A DNA stretch of 64,000 nucleotides from Capitulum mitella (Eukaryota > Arthropoda > Thecostraca > Pollicipedomorpha > Pollicipedidae), in NCBI GenBank assembly GCA_030062745.1, contig CP099849.1, positions 17,778,144 through 17,842,143 of the forward strand, in the 5' to 3' direction. Made by a program: the position numbers and the translations under genes. The notes below the pieces were generated by a model that was given only the letters and a program-made list of their open reading frames with translations, had not been told where the DNA came from and did no database searches. This document shows positions 45,301-57,300 of this stretch, in pieces; the first letter of the stretch is position 1, and the number at the start of each line of letters is the position of its first letter.

Positions 45301-48300
45301 CAAACATCCGGAAGTATTTCAAACCGGGCACTGTTGGGCCTGAAATCAATGGATCCCGTGACACCAGACTGTCGTTGCCTTCAACGCAATCGGAATATGC
45401 CAATAATGGTCATTTAAATTCGACGTCCGCAAAGAATTTCATGTACTTGCACGAACAAATGAGGATATCTTCTGTACTTCATTCACCGCGTTTATCACGC
45501 ACGCGACATAATGAGCACCAAGCGTTCCAATGCGAATGGTCCACTAACGAAGGCTAACTCAAAATCCGGCGAAGACCAGAGCTCAACTAAACTGTGGATT
45601 ACAGCCTATCGCGCCTTCTTCCGGTACTCCAGTGTCCAAGATTCGTGCACTTGCGAGTCCAACTTCACGTACTTTGATACTGTCTGATATATAAAACGAC
45701 TGCGGAACACATGTAGTATAGTAGTCCAATGTAGTCCAATAGTAGTTCAAACACATGTAGTAGTCCAAACGTCGTCTACATGCCGCTGCGTGAGAATCGG
45801 ACCAGGCCGCAGTGGGACGACGTTCGTTCGAGGTGCTTTGAAGGCTGTTTCAGTCAGACCGGCGTCAGACAGTAGGGGGAGGGGGGGGGGGCTCCCATTC
45901 CCCCCAGTCCAGAGGCTCATGAACAGAGACGAAGTGAAGACATGGCGGCCAGAGGAGCGCCGAGCGTCCACACACCGGACACGGTGACGCATATCAGACG
46001 GCGCCAGCTGACCGCCAACAGGCCGTCAGAGGACAGTCAAACAGCGTCCCACACACCGGACACGGACGCCCGCCCACCGTGGGACATGGCACAAACAAGA
46101 AGCCCCGCCCACCGTGGGGCATGGACACAAGCAAGAAGCCAAGGCCCACGGACGACGGACAGTACTTGCGCAGGTGGATCTTGCTCCTCAGCAGCCGGCT
46201 TGACAATCTGTCCGGCACCAAGGCGTTTCCGCACCTTAAAAACACAACCGCAAAACAGCCAGTTCCGAGGAGCACGCAATCACAGGGAAGCTGGCGTCCG
46301 GTGTGGTCCCGATAACCATGCAGTAACACACCAGACGGTTGGCTATTTTTCGGCGTTTTACGCAAACAAGCGCATGCCAAATGATGCATCACTGAGTTAA
46401 GGCCGAACCGTGCTACCTTCAACAACTACAAGGGCCATGCCGGTCATGCATTCAGATGCTCAAGATGAAAAACTGGCCACATACCGCCTCGCTACTACGT
46501 CATGATGCGAAGAGCGAGAGAAGTCACACAATGACATTTGCCTTCACCACATTCAACTGGACTACGACCCACACTTAACCGTCGCCCGTATAGTGGGGAT
46601 GGTTGATGGACCCCCCCCCCTCTGAAGTTTTCCGAGAAAATTTCCTAACGGTTTGCTTCAGCCATCTGAAACCTAGTGTGCCTAGTGCCCTCTGGGGCAT
46701 CCCATGGCAAAACAATTTTTCTGTGTTGCCATGGTAACGAACTATGACGTCATAATGGGGACCATGTCAGCCGTTTTCGCGTGCCAACGCGGCCGGTTTA
46801 CAACAGTCTCGATTTTGTCTCACTGTAAGATAGTTGGAGATGAAAAAAAAACGGATACCAGTCGCGAAACCTCGTCAAGCGCAACACGCTGCTTTTTTCG
46901 GGACGCTCTATGACGCAGAGTGTGGAAATGGCCGGAAAGGCCGTACCTCTTCCCCCCATACCTCCGCGTTATGCTGAAGTCTGCACGTTCGCGTTATGCA
47001 GAAGCACCTATACGGGCGAGGGTTAAGCTGTCCCGTCCCGGCAGCAGAGGCGGCTGCGACTCCGTGCACCCGCGCACAAGCCAAGTACGACGAGTACGAC
47101 TTGCGTACCGGCGGGGCGTCAGCAGTCAGACCAGGCGGTACAGCACAGCGCAGTCTGGTCCGCCTGGCGCGCCGCTGCGGGTATCGGGCCCCGCCGCCGG
47201 GACAGCCGGTGCCGGCTGCTCGGCGTCCAGCTGCCAAGCGGCCGGCACCGGCTGGATTCGAAACCGCCACCGGCCGGGATGGGAGGACGCCATCCGGCCA
47301 GAGCGGCGACAGGCGGACACGTCAGTGCCCGCCCGTGCAGCCGGGACGGCCCGGGACGGCCAGGACTCGGGTCATCAGTCCAGCAGCCGGCCGCCGGCGG
47401 GTTAGTGCACAATCTGCTCTACCCGGATGTCAGGCGGACGGGGCGTGCGCGCCCGCTGTCCTGGTGTGGTGCAGACAGTACCTGACTTACCCCTTTGCCC
47501 AGGCCCAGCGGCTCGACCGCTAGATAGCCCGAGGGCAGGTGCGAGGCCACCGCCACCGTTTGCGTGTCCAGGTTCAGCCTGCGGCAGGGCGATCACACAA
47601 GGTCAGGGACATCAATCTGCACAAGATGCCATCCTTCCCTCGCCTGCCCTTGTTCAACGGAGGTCTCCAGCTGTACATAAACTCATCCTCCCCTCACCTG
47701 TCCTTGTTCAGCAGAAGCACCTAGCTGTACATAAAGTCATCCTTACTCTACCCTTGTTCAACAGAGGTCTCCAGCTGTACATAAACTCATGATTCCTTCA
47801 CCTGCCATTGCTCAACAGAGGTATCCAGCTGTGCATAAACTCATAACTCCTCCACCTGCCCTTGTCCAACAGAGGTATCCAGCTGTACACGAACTCATCC
47901 TTCCCTCAACTGCCCTTGTTTAGCAGCGGAACGGAGCTGTACATACACCCATCATTTCCTCACCTGCCCTTGTTGAGCAGTGGTATCCAGCTGTAACCGA
48001 CCACGGCGTCCGGCGCCTCCTGCCCCCGCTTGCCCTGCTTCGGCTGGCAGCTGACGTGGTAGAAGGTAAAGAGCAGATGGTGGCGCTCGTCGATGGCCAG
48101 CGGCAGGGCCAGCTTCACCTCGCTGTCCCAGGTGGGGCTCGTCTCGTGGTGCAGCACCGGCGTCAGCTGGCTGGTGCAGAAGCTGGCCCCCTGGCCCGGC
48201 CGGGCGTAGAAACACTGCCGAAAATACCCGACACTCTTAAGGTTGGGGAGTAATCGAACAGTCGGTCAACGACGACTAACCACCGTTTGCGAGAGCTTAT

Positions 48301-51300
48301 CTCACCGCACATGCAATGCAGGCAAGAAATCTTCCTTTGATAAAATAAGACTAATAATCCAACCGAAACCCAACGCCCATTCTACTGCTTCCCACGGACG
48401 ATCGCACCTCAGGAGAAACAGGTCCAGGAGAGCTGCCTATCAGCCTAGCCCGGTCACTCCCCAACGTCCCAGCGGACGTTCCTCTGACAACACGGACCTG
48501 CGGTAACCTCCAGTCGGCCTAGCCCGGCCACTGCCCCCGCCCCAGCGGCCGTACCTCGAGAGGTGCCGAGCTCTCGTCGTCGCCCTGGCGCAGTTCGACC
48601 CGGCAGGCGATGTTGCGCGCCTTGAACGCCTTCTGCGCGTCGTACTTGAGGCGCCGCGGGTAGACGTAGAGCAGGTTGGTGTAGCCCATGTGCGGGGCGG
48701 CCAGCTCGGGCGCCGGCGCCGGCAGGTCCTGCAGCCGTAGCGTCGGCGGCGACGACGGCGGCACCGGAAACGGACGCAGCGGCACCAGCGACGACGACAG
48801 ACAATCTGCCGACAGACAATCACATCACAATGACGCAACGGTGACAGTCTGCCCCGCACGGCACACCACACTGACGCAACGGCGACAGATCGTTTGTGAA
48901 GCACGACACGCCACAATGGCATAGCGGCGATAGGCAGTCCGCGGAACACGTCATACCACAATGAAACAATAGCTAACCAGTCCTTTTTTCGTCCGTTCAG
49001 CTCCGCAACCAAGATGAACCCAAAACTACCGCAAGAACAGGCCATTTCCTAGAGTACAATGTCCGACTCCTGACTCACTGTCCAGCTGTTGGCCGCCGTG
49101 GACCTGGAGGATCACCTTCAGGCAGCCGGGAATCACCGCCAGTCGACTCAGTTTGTCCGGCCTGGAACGTGACGTCACAGGGCCAGTCAGACCAGGTCTC
49201 GGGCGGTGCGAAGTCTCGAACCAGGACTGACGGCGACAAAGTCGGCTCGACCGCGGCCGGCCGGCGCCGGCTGCAGACGCTGCCTGCTCGGGCACGCGCG
49301 GACGTGCTCTGCCGGCTGGCCGGGCCAGCCTGCGCGGTATTGCCACATCAGGGCCGCGGGACAAACGCCGGCGCGTGACGGCGACATACACAGAGCTAGA
49401 GTACCCACAAGAGCGACCAGATCCAGATCCAAAGGTCCAGCTGCCGCTTCAAACCTGACCTAGTGTTCTGAGCCGCACGCCTCTTCTGAAGCGGCGACGA
49501 TCGTTACGGCATGCCCTGATAATGTCCGACAGCAGGGACTGTAAGACCGGGCCTCACTTGCGCCAGTCCTGGAGCAGCTTCAGGACATCCTCCTCGGTCA
49601 TCTTGTTGGGCTCGTGTCGGTAGAGGGCGATGAAGTCGCTCGGGTCCAGGTCCGCGGTCGAACGGAACACGGGACGCGCCGTCCACGCGAAAGGCATTCG
49701 GTAGCTGCCCAGCCTGAGGGACGCGGTCCTGGCTTTACCACAGTATCCTGTTGCAGAGCCTGAGTTACCCACGTCCAGGATAACAGCAAACCGTCCACAA
49801 AACAAACTATCCAAAAATCATTCCGGCCATCAACCACTCCCATTAAACCAGTCTCAAAACTGCCCAGGCCTTCAACAAGTCAGCCGACAGACCAGCTCCT
49901 ACACCACGCAGGCCATCAGCCAATCTCACGGCCAATGGCTTGTATCACCACCTAAACCGACGCAGCCTTCCGACAGGTGTCCGCCGCACCACAGCGGCAG
50001 CCGGCGGCGGAGCCAACTCAGCGGCGGCCGGCAGGCGGCGGCCGGTCCTCCCAGAGCCCCGTCCTCGGGCCCGTACCTGTCGCACGACTGCCGGACCTGA
50101 CAGTGCATCTTGGCCACGTGTTTGGGGTCGGCCGGCCGGCAGTAGTGGTCGCACGACACGCCCACCGAGCCCTGCAGCACCTTCTCGATGCGAACGAACA
50201 GGAAGATCTCGCTGTGCGGGCTGCTGGACGGTGAAGAGAGCCTGCGGCAGCACACTGGTCGGTTGGACGGGATGCGGTGGCAGCGCGATAGCTCACGCGA
50301 TCAACATTCGGGCAGCCTGAGTCACCACAGTCAACTGCTGCCGACACATGCAGATCCGACAAATTACATAAACGGCAACCGTCAATCAATTACAATGACT
50401 AAAAGTAACAGTTTATTTCCTGAAACGCTTTCATAATGAAAAATTGCCGCCCTTTAACGCAAAGACATGGAATGCGAGACAAACGAACGCTTTACAAAAA
50501 AACATGTCACGAAATACGCTGATGCCAGCATGTCTTGCGAATGACGCAAACATAAACTACAAACGAAACAAAACAATCGTTCGAGCCACGTCCGGTGGCA
50601 GCCATCAACAATGAGGCCGCGAGCCGGTCACCTGTCTGGGGTAGCTCAACCACTCCAGGGGCGCGTGAGTCAGGTCGGGAAGCAGCGTGGTGCCGCGCGT
50701 CTTGTTCTTGGAGATGGCCTTCGGCAACAGGTTGCGGATGTACGGGTCGTTGACGTCGAAGAAAAAGTCTTCCGAAATTTTTCGACCTTGCTTGGCGTCG
50801 TACAGACAGAGTGACGTGAAGTAAGGCTCAATCTATAAAATGAGACACAATACGTGAGCAACGGCTAACACATACGGAACTGCTCGCACAACATTAACAG
50901 ATAATGGTTCCATACAAAGCCTCCAGCGCAACTGCCATACAAGACAGACTGAGCAGCCAGGTACTACAAACGACTCCATCATCATGCAACACGATCACAG
51001 GGCTGTAACACAGCATAACAACCTATTTGAGCATGAGGACACCAGAGTGTCGACGCGGCCTGGCCTGATGCCTTGACTCGACCCGAAGGAATTTCCCTGT
51101 AAGGTTTTGACCTGACTCTGGAGAGGTTCCTGCTGATGAGAACTTGACGTGACTTGGGGAAGGTTTTCGGTGCTGGGGCTCTGACCTAACCTGATTTGGG
51201 CTCTCCGCGACGAGACCTTGACCTGACCTGGGAGAGGTTTTCGCCGGAGTCGTCCACAGGCATCTGTAGCCGGAACTGCAGACTCTCGCAGCGCACCAGC

Positions 51301-54300
51301 ACGGTGAGACCGTGCACCTCGGAGAACGGCTCGGTCCGCAGGTGGTCCTCGCTGGAGGCCGTCGACAGAGGCGTGGACTGCAGGCAGCGGGGACCAAGGC
51401 ACCACGTCAACCATAGCCACCCCAACGGCTCGTACGAACATAGACAAATGAGTACACACAAAAAAAAAAGAAACGTAATGGCACCTGCCTGCAAACAACA
51501 TACGATATCGCGAAGGACAGATTGTGGCCACTTACATTGCCTAACGAGCACACAAAACTACCCTCCGGGCACACATATTGCACATCGAAAAAACAAACAA
51601 CGTTTTAAGAACTACCACAGGTCTTTAACGAAATTAGCTCCCGAACGCACCGGCACGTTCGGAAACTAATTCCATTAAAGAAAGGGCGGCTGAACACGAT
51701 CGATTTTCACAGCACTGAACCCATTACGGTACACAATGCGACGTAGGAACCAACCAACCAACCAACCAAGGGTCCCAGCACCAAGCATCCTGGCCACCCC
51801 GGCTTCGTCAGTACGGCAGGACCGGCGTCCCTGCGGCCAGGCGCCCTCTGGCGGGCAGCCGCCGTCCGGTAGCCGCCCGGACCGGCGCACCTGAATGTCC
51901 GGGTACAGCTGGAACACCGGCAGCCGGCCGTCGGCGCGAGCCTGCCCGATCAGGTAGTCCGTCTCGTGGGCGTACCGGTTCAGCTGCGGGTTCAGGCTCT
52001 GATCCAGACCCCGCAGCGTGCTGAACCGGTCATCGCCCCCGGCCGGCGGCGGCGGCGGCGGCTGGCCTGATGGCGGCCATGTCATGGGTCACGCTCGGCG
52101 TCACGGTCACGACCCACAACGCTCCGTTCGGCATGTGTCCGTTCAGAGTTCAGCATTGGACAGAAAATCGTCGATGAACACTAACAAGTAAGCAAGCAGA
52201 TTACAGGTAATGTCCAACTTTCATCATAAGTTTTGAAATGAAACAGAGAGTGGATTCTGGGATTTAGTATCACTTTCAAAGATTTATTGTGTCTCAAAAT
52301 TATACGGTCATTAAGCTCAACGCAATTTACGACGACCTACATGATGCACGATTTGTAGCTGTTTCACGACAAACAGCTTATTATGAGACATTCATTAGAG
52401 TGCTGGCTTGTAAACAACAGCACAAAAGAACAGTACGAAGAAGTAACTGACCACACGTTCTATTTCACTCACTGCCCTTGGCTGACAGCAAACAATGCCA
52501 ACACTTTGCTGAATATCACAAAACGTGCCTTGAATTTGCCACAATTGGAACTATCAAGAGGTAGTATTGCATTACCATCGATGGTTTCATTTAAACGTAC
52601 CGCAAAACATGATGCAGAAGATGTCCTCTAATCCCGCCATCTACCCCCACAAAATTACAGAAGGGATAACATCATTACGTACGCTGTTACAGCCGCGCCC
52701 AGTCTCCGGACCTAGAATGCCAACGCGGGTGAGGTGTCCCCTCCTCCCAGTCACGTCAAGGCAGCAGATGGTAATGACGGTATGTGTGGGCTCCGCGCCA
52801 CCTGAATTAAGCAGTTCACAATGTTCACCTGACTCCCAGCGAGTGAAGATCTTGCCATCTGCCCCTAGACGGCCCAACCAGCTCACACCCCTCCCGTATC
52901 TTCCCAGAGGCCGGCAGCTCTCTGCCGGTGGCAGCAATCCTCTCTCACTGGCCCAGCTCACACCCCTCCCGTATCTTTCCAGAGGCCGGCAGCTCTCTGC
53001 CGGTATGGCAGCAATCCTCTCTCACCGGCCCAGCTCACACCCCTCCCGTATCTTTCCAGAGGCCGGCAGCTCTCTGCCGGTATGGCAGCAATCCTCTCTC
53101 ACTGGCCCAGCTCACACCCCTCCCGCATCTTCCCAGAGGCCGACAGCTCTCTGCCGGTATGGCAGCGGTCCTCTCTCTCACCGGCGCTGTCAGTAGTCGA
53201 CGTCTCTGATGTGACGCTCAGCCGGTCGTCCTTGGCCAGGGCGACGGCGCGACCAACCGTCTCCACCCAGTCGTGCAGCTCGGCTTCGGTCTCCGTGGTC
53301 AGCACGTAGCTCTTGCCGCCATCTGTCGACCGCAGCTCGAAGCTGTGCTTGCCACGCTTCTGGTGCTGTGGCGAGAGAGGGCGGTCTTACAGGACCGGCT
53401 CAGGCCGGGCAGAACGAACCCACAGACCTAGACGACCGGACACCAGCACAGTGAAAACAGCGTGGGAAGACGAATCAAAGGCCGCAAAGCCGCACGCAAG
53501 ACACAAAGGATGTTTGCACGGAGCTAGCGAGCTGACCAGTGCAAAGCTTGATGCACATCAGCCTGATCTAAACCGCCTGTGCATGATCAGGTGGCCGAAA
53601 ATACAAAGGCTCTGCCTTCAACCGGACCATCCCCAGTACCTACCTTTACCACTTCCGCCACGAGATCGAGCGGTATGGCACCTTTACTCTCAGACGACTT
53701 TGAGTCTTTGTAAAACTCCAACAAGTAGCTGCCGTCGGCGCCTTGCCTGCAATCATCGAACACCTCTCGTCATATCTGGGCTTTACGTTTCACCACGCTC
53801 AATTCTGAAACGCCACCTATGACATACTTCAATATCTAGTTTTCCACGACTAACCAAAACTGCCTGAACACACACAAGCGGTCTGCGCGTCTGTCTGCCT
53901 GTCATGTTTGGGCGATCCGGTTCCGTGTTTGGGAGTCACCGAAGGTCATCGCCACCCCCTCCCCATCCCCTTCTTCAACCTTTTCTCACACACCGCTTTC
54001 GCCTTCACGCGGCGACCTTTCACCCTGGCCAGCGCGGGGGCCGATATGCGCAGTTAGCCAGCCCCACGCCCGGAATCTCGCCTCGGATTCCGACGCCCTA
54101 CCCGTCTGATCATGCCGCGTCGCTGCCATCTGCCCGCCGCCATCGCCGACGCACTGAGATATGACTCCGCCTCCCACGCACGCAGCTCGTCCCCCGCCCA
54201 CGGTCGCGCCACGGGCCCACCTGAGCCGGGCGAAGCGGCGCTTGAACGACTTGGCGAACAGCTTGTCGCCGGCGCCGTCCGTGCCGCGCAGCAGGTAGCC

Positions 54301-57300
54301 GGCCTTGGAGACCGACTGCACCTCCAGCGAGTCGGTGCAGTCCACGTCCAGGTCGGCCTCGCAAACGTACGGCGCCAGCGACGGCGAGCGGGGAAATCTG
54401 CAGGAACGGCGCACACATAACGCCCTAACCGGCACCTTCGGCGACCCGACACATCGACAGCAGCCGAGGTATTCACGTCTGCCGGCCAACGTTCTGTGTG
54501 CAGGTCACGGCAGAGAACGCTGACACAAGAAGAGGTGACACGCAGGATATTCTACAAATTCCGTGCAAACTGTACGCCAAGTTAATGACACAGATGATTA
54601 CTGTCGAAAAATCGCCAACATAAACATGCAGCTGCCGGACTAGTTTAGAACAGACGTCTCCAGCAAAGTCCGCATATAAATGACTAGAAAGTAGCTGGAC
54701 TGAACTATAACAAACATGCCGCTGGGAACTCGCACACCACGAAAGTCGAGTCGACAATACAAAAAAAAAGAAAAAAGGCCGGGCTAACACCATGCTTTTC
54801 CTGCTTGAAAAAAGATCACATCTGTCTCAACCAAGTCCACCTCTTATTCTGCCTACACGCGCTCAACGATCAAACACACCTCCACCCTCCTGTCTGCCGG
54901 GTTCACACACCGCGCGCGGCAGCAGGATCAGCTCACCTGGGCAGCTGCAGGTAGGTGGCCGCGTACGCGTCGTACTTGTACTTGACGGAGACCAGCCGCG
55001 CCGTGTATGTCTCCAGACACTCGCGGATCATCAGTCGGTCCGCCCGCTCCAGCGCCTGCTGCTCCAGAGACGGGCCCAGCGCAGCGCTGTGCTGGTCGCG
55101 CACGTGTTGCTGCGGTGACGGACAGTGCGGTGTCACAGCGCCCACCCTGCGCACGGACACGTGGCGCGGAACAGAGACAGGCCCTGCTCGGCGGCTGCAC
55201 ATGGCCAACAATGGTGTCCCGACCCACCATAATTTGACGCGTCAAGGATACATTTTTAGATTTCTGCACGGTAGGTTGACCGCATGCATAGCCAGTGATT
55301 TGTCCATGACCACCATCGAAATGGAAATGGCAGGCATATTCATTTCATGTACCAACGTTGATATGGACCACAGAATACCCACTAAGCCCCTATCAAGCAG
55401 ATAGGACATGATGCACTGAATATTGCCGGAATTATCTCGATGGTGATGCAACTGTTGATAACATCTTTTCCCTGTCCCATAACCAAGGAGCACGTGATTG
55501 AAAAGACAAGAGTTTGGTGTGTCACACGAGGCACTTTTACGGCAACAAACACTTCTACTATTTTCCTAATATTTCCACGGACTTTGGTGCTGTGGGCATC
55601 AGCTGCATTTGGCTGATATCCGATTGATCTGACTTGCCAATCGTGACAAGCAGGAAATGACACGCCACACGACCACGCCTGGACTCCACAAACATACGCA
55701 ATTCCGGCCCATTTGTGTCCCACAGAGGGCACTGTCCGCGGAATGTTTATCATCCACGGAGAAACGTCCTTCCTTAACAGCAATTTACTGGAAGAGGACG
55801 AGGCGGCAGACAGCCTGTTTGTCCTTTTTTGCGCAACGCCGTAGAAAAACAGCACGGCGTTGTTCAGTTTTCAGCAGTCCTTGACACATTAATTCTGCAC
55901 ATCTTAGTGATGTTCTGGGGGCACACCAGGTTCTGTGAAAATGATGTCATAAAGACGAAGCTTCTTTCAGACTATGATCTTGCTTCGAGCTGCCAATTGT
56001 TGCATGACACAGAACTTATTAAATTACATTTGTCCTGAGCGCTAGCTAGCGAAGTCAGCACCAAAGGACAGTGCACAGCACAAAATAACACAAGATATAA
56101 TGGTCTTCCGAGACGGCCGACAACGTGCAGTATGCACCATAACGTCATCGAATATCGATTCACGCAACCGATGGCCTCATGGGAAGTCATCACGGGTAAA
56201 AGTGGGGCATTGAGATTTTTAAAATAGTGGGTTACCGAGTTACCAAATTACTGTGTTAAACCACTGCGACAGCCCTATGAATAATTTCCGGTGCAAACGT
56301 GATTATTTCGAGCCATTTAATGAAGTTTTATGGCGTTTATGGCCTTGTACTTGCCATAATATGCATAATTTAAACTAAGAGGTAAATGACATCTTAATAT
56401 CAAATGGCCTAGGTCAGCCTTCTCCCCAACGCTTCTCAGACAGCCTGTGTTTGCATACGACGCAAGCATTTTTGCGCATTTCGGCCTCAGGATGTTAGTA
56501 GTCTGCACTGTATGAGAAACGTATGCTTCACAGCGGTCAGATTCCGCCCTCTGACGTGACCTGCGACGAAAGATAAAGAGTAAAGAGAAGTAAGATACGA
56601 TAAGAGCCCAAAATGTGGCATGGGGTATCGCATCAGCCAACGCGATAGGTTTCTCTTTCAATCGGCACAATCGGTCCACTGGCTACAGAGTTATTAAGTC
56701 ATAGGAAATAGAACGAACAGCTGGATCGCAAACCTCGTGGATGAAACAGAATGCCAACAAGTTTGTGGGATTTTGATAAAAGGCTGCAGATTTCGCTTCA
56801 TTCATAAAGCAGTCATCACCAGAGCACACCCTACCATGCAACGAATCCCTCTGATCTTCCCCTGGTGATGAAAGAATTGTTTGGCTGAACTCCTCCGAGT
56901 TCCAAAATCGTTTTGCCATAAAGCCAATGCTGGCACGTGGAGGCGTAGGTGCGCGATGAACTGCATCCACTTCCGTCGCGTATGAACCATACGCGTTGCG
57001 CGTATGCGTGTGATGGCTTTCAAAACGCAGTTCCTCTACGCACCTGACATAGCCGTATTCATTAAGGTATTTCACCACAATACGGCCAACCGAAAAACAC
57101 CTGTTCGCTGCAAAGGACGTGGATCAAGTCTTTCGCACACCTCCACGTCGTCCAGCGGGAACAGCAGCAGCTCCCGATGTGGGTCGTTTCTCAGGATCGT
57201 CATGTTCTTAGAGACGTAGCCCTCGTAGTCCAGTGGTTCAGTGATGTGTCTCTGGGTCTGCGGACAGCGGCGACACAGCCGTCAATCGAGTCCGACAGAC

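Noticed and set aside
51735-51770. ACCA simple repeat as a LINE 3' tail
   Set aside because: Similar to the tail near 3270, but no LINE sequence precedes it; treated as a simple repeat only.
55690-55790. Possible extra exon between DOCK exons 2 and 3 (a TVPS-like stretch)
   Set aside because: Exons 2 and 3 join in phase, and their combined length already matches DOCK9 across this interval, so no exon is missing.
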